From NCBI GenBank assembly GCA_002322865.1, contig DCOH01000046.1:87372-98950 (forward strand): DNA of 11,579 bases, in the 5' to 3' direction. Every line of letters starts with the position of its first letter. Within the stretch, counting starts at the first letter, position 1. Below are positions 6,887 through 11,579 of this stretch, piece after piece. The position numbers and the translations under genes were made by a program. This DNA comes from Sphingobacterium sp. UBA1575. GTDB taxonomy: Bacteria; Bacteroidota; Bacteroidia; Sphingobacteriales; Sphingobacteriaceae. The notes beneath the pieces were generated by a model, which was given only the letters and a program-made list of their open reading frames with translations, was not told the origin of the DNA and searched no databases.

Positions 6887-8716
6887 TTAATGTGTCAATT
6901 TAAAGATGGATGCTTTGGTTTTTACCTCTTTCCATTTATCCAAATATTCTGGGAACATGAACCTCGGGGTGATGGCCGGAGGGATCAAGATTTCTTTCTG
7001 TAGGAGGTCCTTGATGATCGGTAGGTAATCCTTTCGAATTTTCCCCATCATCAAGAGATGTACATTGTTGTTTTCCTTCAGGTATTCGATCAATTCCATA
7101 ATCCCCTTGAGGTAGAGCATATCCTTGGTTAAACCGCCACCACGGTAAACCCGCATAACAATCTGGAAAGAAGTTTCATGTTTGAACCCAAATTGGTCGA
7201 CTAACATCGCAAAGGTATCTGTAAAGGAATTTCCCAACAGCATATGTTGTACAGCAATAACCCTAGCCGCAATGATCCTTAACCGATCGTTGTTCAGACC
7301 ATCGACAATATACTCTGATAGTACCGCCAAACCTTCCTGTAACTCTTCGTATCCTGGAACCCCCAAACTAAAAAGGTTCAATGGCTGCATCCTGCCATTG
7401 AAATAGGTTACGACATGGGTTCCGATCTCATGTTGGATAAGTGCTTTTGCCCGAGATTTTGTCAGTTTATATTCCTTACTGATGTTCAATGCCCCTCTAT
7501 TGACCATAACCCCCGAAATATCTTCGCGGATACGGATGGGACAATTGAATTCCTGATTTTGTTGTTGCAGAAATTTAACTTCTTCCTTGGCCATTTTGGC
7601 GAATTCACTAGGTCCGATCCACTCTTCATTTTTGCTGGAAGCCGTTTCCGGTTCGGTCATCATCAATAGGGCCAAAGCGGAGTTGTATAATTTCTCTGAA
7701 ACATTCCCGAACACCTGTAGGCTCCCATGCAGGAAATCTTCTTTTCCTCGATCGGCCAGCATGGTGATCATGGAATCCAATTCAGTCCTTTTGTCCCGAA
7801 AGATATAGGCCATCGTAGGATCATAGATATCTTCGATCCGGAGGTTGTACAACCTGCGTTTGACCAGATCGGGATCTACGTGCATAGGTCGGTAAAGGAA
7901 TTTTGGTGTTTTCCAATATTTATCCTTTTTGAACTGCAACCAGGCTTCATGGGCATTCAGGGGAGTGACCATCAACAGGAAATCGAATTTCTTGCTCTCT
8001 TGGGCCAATGCATCATCGATCTCATTCATCATGGGAGTTAATTCCTGATGAACATTAATCTTTTGTGCGGTGGCATTGAGATGGGTATAGACCCGCAGGA
8101 ACTCAAAGAAAAGCCTGGACAGGGATTTTGCCAATGTTTCCCGATAGGTACGCATCAATAGGGGCAGAACATTGTCGTCGTAATCGATGTAACGTTTTTT
8201 TATGGATATTCCCAAAAGTAAAACCTGTTTATTCTGAAGATACTTTTTGGAGAATAATGGAGGTAGGTTTTCGGGTTTTGGAATCTGGAGGTCCTTCGAA
8301 ATGGCCACCGATAGTTCGGCCGTTTCCATTCGGATGTTCCTTTCAAAATATTCCGCAAGCGGTAGGATATCTTTCTGGCCGACATGCAAAAGGATATCAT
8401 CCTTTTGGTTGGACTCCGATATCCAGGTTTCGATCAATAGGCAAGCACCAAATTCCTGTGCCAAGGATTCGGCAATCGGTTTTATCCACTCCTCCAGTGC
8501 AAACTCATCTTCTTTACATACAATGCTTGCATTTTCGGTCTTTGCCAAATCCGCAATCATTTTATCTTTTTTCCCGGTCTCGGGGACACGGTAAATAAAA
8601 ATATAGGGAACTATTTTATTGAATATGAATTTACCGGCATTTGGAACTTGATAATGGATAGGAGTACGCTTATTGATCGCATTTAAAATACGTAAAAGTG
8701 CTTTATTCTTTTCCAT
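6887..8716 (-). CDS. DUF1704 / QEGLA-motif zinc metallopeptidase (tyrosine carboxypeptidase-like); second gene of the operon
   Basis: This 609-residue protein belongs to the family often annotated 'flavohemoglobin expression-modulating QEGLA motif protein' (DUF1704). The catalytic half carries QHEIGTH (428-434), an HExxxH zinc motif with H429, E430 and H434, then GYEELQEGLA (455-464), whose E461 is the likely third zinc ligand, and VYRGGGLTKDMLYLKG (523-538). Eukaryotic relatives include the MATCAP tubulin carboxypeptidases, so zinc-dependent removal of C-terminal residues is a reasonable inference; the bacterial substrate is unknown. The first 330 residues form a large alpha/beta N-terminal region without recognised catalytic motifs. 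There is no signal peptide, so it should be cytoplasmic. The start overlaps the upstream amidohydrolase gene by 14 nt, implying translational coupling, and the ATP-grasp gene follows after 29 nt. Confidence 0.92.
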   Translation of the reverse strand: MEKNKALLRILNAINKRTPIHYQVPNAGKFIFNKIVPYIFIYRVPETGKKDKMIADLAKTENASIVCKEDEFALEEWIKPIAESLAQEFGACLLIETWISESNQKDDILLHVGQKDILPLAEYFERNIRMETAELSVAISKDLQIPKPENLPPLFSKKYLQNKQVLLLGISIKKRYIDYDDNVLPLLMRTYRETLAKSLSRLFFEFLRVYTHLNATAQKINVHQELTPMMNEIDDALAQESKKFDFLLMVTPLNAHEAWLQFKKDKYWKTPKFLYRPMHVDPDLVKRRLYNLRIEDIYDPTMAYIFRDKRTELDSMITMLADRGKEDFLHGSLQVFGNVSEKLYNSALALLMMTEPETASSKNEEWIGPSEFAKMAKEEVKFLQQQNQEFNCPIRIREDISGVMVNRGALNISKEYKLTKSRAKALIQHEIGTHVVTYFNGRMQPLNLFSLGVPGYEELQEGLAVLSEYIVDGLNNDRLRIIAARVIAVQHMLLGNSFTDTFAMLVDQFGFKHETSFQIVMRVYRGGGLTKDMLYLKGIMELIEYLKENNNVHLLMMGKIRKDYLPIIKDLLQKEILIPPAITPRFMFPEYLDKWKEVKTKASIFKLTH

Positions 8717-9491
8717 CTTGGTGAAAATACTGGTTAAATACCGTCAATGATTTTAAGAGTAACTGTTTGCAGGCCATGATTTTGTGGTAATCGGGGTCAC
8801 CGGTCCATTCATCCATAAAATCTTTCCGGAATTCGATCGCCAGCACGAAACCATAGTCCCCATAGAGCTGATTCATGGTCTGGGCAAAGTAACCCCCTTT
8901 GAACTTGACGTTTTCCCTTACATCGATGGCCTGACCGTTCAGTTCTTCGGCTGATATAAAGTTAATCAATTCATCCATTAATGGTCTCCACTTTTTGTTG
9001 AGGTGGATGGTGCCAAAATTGATCTCTGGATCTGTATCTATATTGATTTCTTGGTCAGGACCTTCGCGTTTGGCGTTATAGCTATGGATATCCAAGATAA
9101 TGAAATGTCCAAATTGGGCGATGGTATCCTGGATCTTACTTTCGATGATTTCAAATATTTCGCGATGGTCATTACGGAGTTCACTGATTAATGCGAGCGG
9201 GAAATCATCTTTCCATACATTTAACCCCCATGCCTGTTCGGGTTTGAGGTAGATGGCATCTTCCAGGGTACGGTTGATGTCCAATTGAAAGCGTGAGCTT
9301 TCCATAATGAAGCGATTGCAGGGAAGTTCAGCGATCAGGGCCGTGAACGGATCCTCCTCCCGTAACCGTTCTTCCTCATTCAACAGTTGATAAGGCAGTA
9401 ATTTTTCATCTATATCGTGGCCATCGTGAATAGCAAAAGTCCAGAATGGACTATCGGCCAATTTGATTTCATATTTTGTAAGCAAAGGCAT
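8703..9491 (-). CDS. N-formylglutamate amidohydrolase-family zinc hydrolase; first gene of the operon
   Basis: This 262-residue protein matches the N-formylglutamate amidohydrolase (HutG/FGase) family, zinc amidohydrolases with a carboxypeptidase-like fold. Visible family motifs are the N-terminal IHDGHDI (21-27), SRFQLDINRTLEDAIY (66-81), LDIHSYNAKREG (133-144, the D-x-H-S signature), NVKFKGGYF (194-202) and LAIEFRKDFMDE (217-228, with likely catalytic or metal Glu at 220). Length is typical. No histidine-utilisation genes are nearby, so the classic role of cleaving formylglutamate is not supported here. Linkage to the DUF1704 peptidase and the ATP-grasp ligase suggests hydrolysis of an N-acyl amino acid or small peptide made or processed by them. 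An AAAGGAG ribosome-binding site six bases before the ATG supports this start, and no signal peptide is seen. Its 3' end overlaps the next gene by 14 nt. Confidence 0.88.
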   Translation of the reverse strand: MPLLTKYEIKLADSPFWTFAIHDGHDIDEKLLPYQLLNEEERLREEDPFTALIAELPCNRFIMESSRFQLDINRTLEDAIYLKPEQAWGLNVWKDDFPLALISELRNDHREIFEIIESKIQDTIAQFGHFIILDIHSYNAKREGPDQEINIDTDPEINFGTIHLNKKWRPLMDELINFISAEELNGQAIDVRENVKFKGGYFAQTMNQLYGDYGFVLAIEFRKDFMDEWTGDPDYHKIMACKQLLLKSLTVFNQYFHQDGKE

Positions 9492-9497
9492 AAAATT

Positions 9498-9504
9498 CTC
9501 CTTT
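9498..9504 (-). promoter_or_regulatory. Shine-Dalgarno site of the amidohydrolase gene
   Basis: On the minus strand AAAGGAG lies six bases before the ATG at 9491. It fixes the start of the first operon gene and is notable because most genes in this window lack such a site. Confidence 0.7.
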
Positions 9505-9514
9505 AGGGATTATC

Positions 9515-9536
9515 TTATTAATAAACAATAAATTGT
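9515..9536. promoter_or_regulatory. Adjacent small palindromes in the divergent intergenic region (possible operator)
   Basis: TTATTAATAA (9515-9524) is a perfect 10-bp palindrome. It is followed at once by ACAAT-AA-ATTGT (9525-9536), a 5-bp inverted repeat with a 2-bp centre. Both sit in the 93-bp space between the divergent minus-strand operon and the fucosidase gene. The region is very AT-rich, so chance palindromes are likely; a role as a regulator site is only a possibility. Confidence 0.25.
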
Positions 9537-9556
9537 AGAAATAGTTTTATTTTTCC

Positions 9557-9564
9557 TATTTTCA
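9557..9564 (+). promoter_or_regulatory. Tentative -7 element for the fucosidase gene
   Basis: TATTTTCA partly fits the Bacteroidota TAnnTTTG element and lies 21 bp after a TTG at 9533-9535, which would serve as the -33 box. It ends 20 nt before the fucosidase ATG. The match is imperfect. Confidence 0.3.
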
Positions 9565-9584
9565 GTTATCTAGATTTAAACCTT

Positions 9585-10991
9585 ATGATCAACTTATTCC
9601 AAAAACCTTTATTAAAGAAATTAGCATTAGCCTGTTTACTATTTGGTTCAGTTTCCTCCCAAGCCTTGGGGCAGGGAAAAGACTGGAAAGAAAAATCCAT
9701 CAATAACAAGGAAGAACGGATGGAATGGTGGAAGAACGACCGTTTCGGTATGTTCATCCATTGGGGCTTGTATGCCCTGCCAGCCCGACACGAGTGGGTT
9801 CAGCAGATCGAAAGGATCGACCATGAAACCTATAAGAAGAAATATTTTGATTTTTTTAATCCCGACTTATATAATCCGGAAGAATGGGCTTTAGCAGCCA
9901 AGAATGCAGGGATGAAGTATGTGGTGTTAACAGCAAAGCATCATGAAGGATTCTGTTTGTGGGATACGAAATCGAGCAATTTTAATGCGGCCAAAACACC
10001 TTATGGAAAAGATCTGTTGAAGCCTTTTGTGGAAGCCTGTCGGAAGAACGGATTGAAAGTAGGTTTCTATTTTTCAGTGATCGATTGGTATCATCCAGAC
10101 TTTACCATTGATAATACGCATCCTTTGAGAGGAAATCAGGAGGCTATCGCTACGAATTCAGGTAAAAACATGGATAATTTCCGGAAGTACCTGAAAGACC
10201 AGGTTCGGGAATTGCTGGGTAATTATGGAAAGATCGATCTGTTGTTCTGGGATTTTTCCTATCCGGGGCCAAATGGCAAAGGAAATAAGGATTGGGACAG
10301 CGAAGGGCTGATCAAGTTGGCGCGCGAGCTGCAACCGAACATTATTATGAATGATCGTTTGGATATGGGTTCTGAAGCTTGGGGATGGGATTATAAAACG
10401 CCGGAGCAATTCATGCCGAATGAGTGGCCGACCTTTAATGGAGTGAGGGTTCCTTGGGAGACTTGCCAGACTTTTTCGGGGTCTTGGGGATACCATCGGG
10501 ATGAGAACACGTGGAAGTCCTCCAACCAGCTTATCGCCATGCTGATCGAAGTGGTGAGTAAAGGTGGAAACCTGTTATTGAATGTGGGGCCGACGGCGAG
10601 AGGGAATTTTGATGATCGGGCAAATGACCGATTGGAAGCTATCGGGAAATGGATGAAATTCCACTCGGCATCGATTTATGGCTGTACTGAAGCGCCTGCG
10701 GATTTTCAGAAACCTGGTAATACCTTGTTGACTTATAATCCAAAAACCAAGCGGTTATATGTTCATTTATTGCAATATCCATTTAAAACCTTATACCTGC
10801 CAAACTTTAAAGGAAAGGTGAAATATGCGCAATTTCTGCATGATAACTCGGAGGTTAAATATACCTCCAGGACAAAATCCAGCGATGGGGAGCACATGGC
10901 GATTACGGCAGGAGAGAATGATCTGATCATGGATCTGCCGGTGGTAAAACCGAATGTGGAGCTTCCGGTTATTGAGTTGATATTGAACTGA
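9585..10991 (+). CDS. Secreted GH29 alpha-L-fucosidase
   Basis: This 468-residue glycoside hydrolase family 29 enzyme should release terminal L-fucose from glycans with retention. A Sec signal peptide (about 1-29: KPLLKK, hydrophobic core, likely cut after A27-L28-G29) sends it to the periplasm or outside. The (beta/alpha)8 catalytic domain shows RFGMFIHWGLYALPARHEW (53-71), the fucose-binding KHHEGFCLWDT (118-128) and FYFSVIDWYHPD (161-172). The probable nucleophile is D223 in KIDLLFWDFSYPG (216-228). PWETC follows (290-294), with E292 a candidate acid/base whose position varies between GH29 subgroups. GGNLLLNVGPTARG (327-340) marks the family's end motif. A beta-sandwich domain of about 90 residues closes the protein. 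The FWDF context differs from the common WFDG or WND forms. No SusC/SusD or other glycan-utilisation genes adjoin, so it seems to be a stand-alone gene, divergent from the minus-strand operon. Confidence 0.94.
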   Translation: MINLFQKPLLKKLALACLLFGSVSSQALGQGKDWKEKSINNKEERMEWWKNDRFGMFIHWGLYALPARHEWVQQIERIDHETYKKKYFDFFNPDLYNPEEWALAAKNAGMKYVVLTAKHHEGFCLWDTKSSNFNAAKTPYGKDLLKPFVEACRKNGLKVGFYFSVIDWYHPDFTIDNTHPLRGNQEAIATNSGKNMDNFRKYLKDQVRELLGNYGKIDLLFWDFSYPGPNGKGNKDWDSEGLIKLARELQPNIIMNDRLDMGSEAWGWDYKTPEQFMPNEWPTFNGVRVPWETCQTFSGSWGYHRDENTWKSSNQLIAMLIEVVSKGGNLLLNVGPTARGNFDDRANDRLEAIGKWMKFHSASIYGCTEAPADFQKPGNTLLTYNPKTKRLYVHLLQYPFKTLYLPNFKGKVKYAQFLHDNSEVKYTSRTKSSDGEHMAITAGENDLIMDLPVVKPNVELPVIELILN

Positions 10992-11065
10992 TCTAAAAAT
11001 ATTTGATAATAATCCACACAATATCAGGGGTTTATTGTTCGTTGTTTTAGTATAACCAGTTAAAA

Positions 11066-11072
11066 AAGGAGG
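11066..11072 (+). promoter_or_regulatory. Strong Shine-Dalgarno site of the DoxX-family gene
   Basis: AAGGAGG, a full anti-SD complement, lies five bases before the ATG at 11078 and fixes that start. Such a strong site is unusual in Bacteroidota, where most genes initiate without one. Confidence 0.8.
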
Positions 11073-11077
11073 TTATT

Positions 11078-11524
11078 ATGAACCTAATTCAACGAATTGA
11101 ATATTGGGGAGATCATCACCATCCAAGATGGATTGATTTCATCCGGATTGCACTCGGCATATTGATTTTTGCCAAAGGTGTGAGTTTTGTTATGGACAGG
11201 GATTCCGTGGCTGCATTAATTGAGCGAACGCATTTTCAGCTTTCTATTTGGGGAGCGGTTCATTATGTGGTGTTTGCGCATTTGGTAGGTGGTATTTTTA
11301 TCATGCTGGGTTTTGCGACAAGGCTAGCGGCGTTGATACAGATCCCGATATTGATAGGTGCGGTGTTTTTTGTGAATATCACGCAGGGATTTAGTTTTCT
11401 TAATTCGGAGTTCTGGTTGTCGTTGGTGGTGTTGTTGTTGTTATGTTATTTTGTGGTGGTAGGTTCTGGTCCGATGTCTTTGGATAAGATGATGGATAAG
11501 CCAGGGTATAAGCGGGATATTTAG
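11078..11524 (+). CDS. DoxX-family small integral membrane protein
   Basis: This 148-residue protein has four hydrophobic helices at about 20-38, 58-79, 83-101 and 111-130, the usual size and topology of DoxX/DoxD-like proteins. Motifs fitting the family are RIALGILIFAKGVSFVMD (23-40), HLVGGIFIMLGFATRLAAL (68-86) and the last-helix region ending GSGPMSLDKMM (129-139). Bacteroidota often carry such proteins. Relatives have been linked to thiosulfate or quinone chemistry and redox stress, but this family's function is generally uncertain and nothing here defines it. The N-terminus has a histidine cluster (GDHHHPRW, 11-18) before the first helix. A strong Shine-Dalgarno site supports the start. 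It lies 86 nt after the fucosidase gene; that gap shows no clear terminator or promoter, so co-transcription is possible but not shown. Confidence 0.85.
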   Translation: MNLIQRIEYWGDHHHPRWIDFIRIALGILIFAKGVSFVMDRDSVAALIERTHFQLSIWGAVHYVVFAHLVGGIFIMLGFATRLAALIQIPILIGAVFFVNITQGFSFLNSEFWLSLVVLLLLCYFVVVGSGPMSLDKMMDKPGYKRDI

Positions 11525-11533
11525 GAAAAATCC

Positions 11534-11579
11534 ATTGCGATAAATACGTCATTGGGATAAATACGTCATTGCGAGGAAC
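11534..11579. repeat. 17-bp tandem repeat leading into a likely dispersed intergenic repeat (cut by the window edge)
   Basis: Two 17-bp copies (ATTGCGATAAATACGTC at 11534-11550 and ATTGGGATAAATACGTC at 11551-11567, one mismatch) are followed by a third start, ATTGCGAGGAAC, which runs off the window. The junction CGTCATTGCGAGGAAC resembles the beginning of short palindromic intergenic repeats known in many bacterial genomes (GTCATTGCGAG type). The element begins 9 nt after the DoxX-family stop codon, a usual place for such repeats. Confidence 0.7.

Noticed and set aside
8128..8598. Plus-strand open frame of 156 codons opposite the DUF1704 gene
   Set aside because: It is antisense to a well-supported gene with clear family motifs, and its translation shows no recognisable domain or signal.
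9585..9671. Fucosidase as a lipoprotein through LALAC (Cys17)
   Set aside because: The hydrophobic core continues well past Cys17 and a good signal peptidase I site (ALG then Q) follows, so an ordinary secreted protein is more likely.
10992..11077. Terminator or promoter between the fucosidase and DoxX-family genes
   Set aside because: I found no stem with a T-tract and no good TAnnTTTG match (only an ATATTTG variant), so nothing was called.

Overview
The window looks like chromosomal DNA of a Bacteroidota bacterium, most likely from the Sphingobacteriaceae (Sphingobacterium/Pedobacter type). This is inferred from moderate-to-low GC, mostly SD-less starts, a TAnnTTTG-type -7 element, a secreted GH29 fucosidase and the kinds of protein present. 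It cannot be proven from one window. No rRNA, tRNA, CRISPR array, transposase or phage gene was seen.

Layout. (1) Positions 2-3903, plus strand: the 3' part of an RND-efflux membrane-fusion protein gene, followed after 26 nt by a complete 1056-residue inner-membrane RND pump. A rho-independent terminator closes this operon. (2) 4075-4671, plus: a small lipoprotein of unknown function with its own probable promoter. (3) 4672-4864: an intergenic region holding an exactly symmetric array of eight 11-bp repeats (four forward, four inverted) around a perfect 19-bp-arm hairpin. It lies just upstream of (4) a YihY/BrkB-family membrane protein (4865-5854, plus). (5) 9491-5826, minus: a tightly packed three-gene operon reading, in transcription order, N-formylglutamate amidohydrolase-like enzyme, DUF1704/QEGLA zinc metallopeptidase, and GshB-like ATP-grasp ligase. 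The first two overlap by 14 nt, the next gap is 29 nt, and the ATP-grasp gene ends inside the 3' end of yihY on the other strand. (6) 9585-10991, plus: a secreted GH29 alpha-L-fucosidase, divergent from the operon. (7) 11078-11524, plus: a small DoxX-family membrane protein with a strong Shine-Dalgarno sequence. (8) 11534-11579: a 17-bp tandem repeat running into what looks like the start of a dispersed CGTCATTGCGAGGAAC-type repeat cut by the window edge.

How the genes work together. The MFP and RND genes encode two parts of a tripartite drug or metabolite exporter; the TolC-type outer-membrane partner is not in view and is probably upstream. The three minus-strand genes are the most interesting unit. 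An ATP-dependent amide-bond-forming enzyme is co-transcribed with two predicted zinc-dependent amide-bond hydrolases, which fits a make-and-break system for a small peptide or a C-terminal amino-acid tag. The ligase and the QEGLA peptidase resemble, at family level, the eukaryotic tubulin tyrosination pair (an ATP-grasp ligase and MATCAP-type detyrosinases). The substrate is unknown. The other genes look like independent single-gene units.
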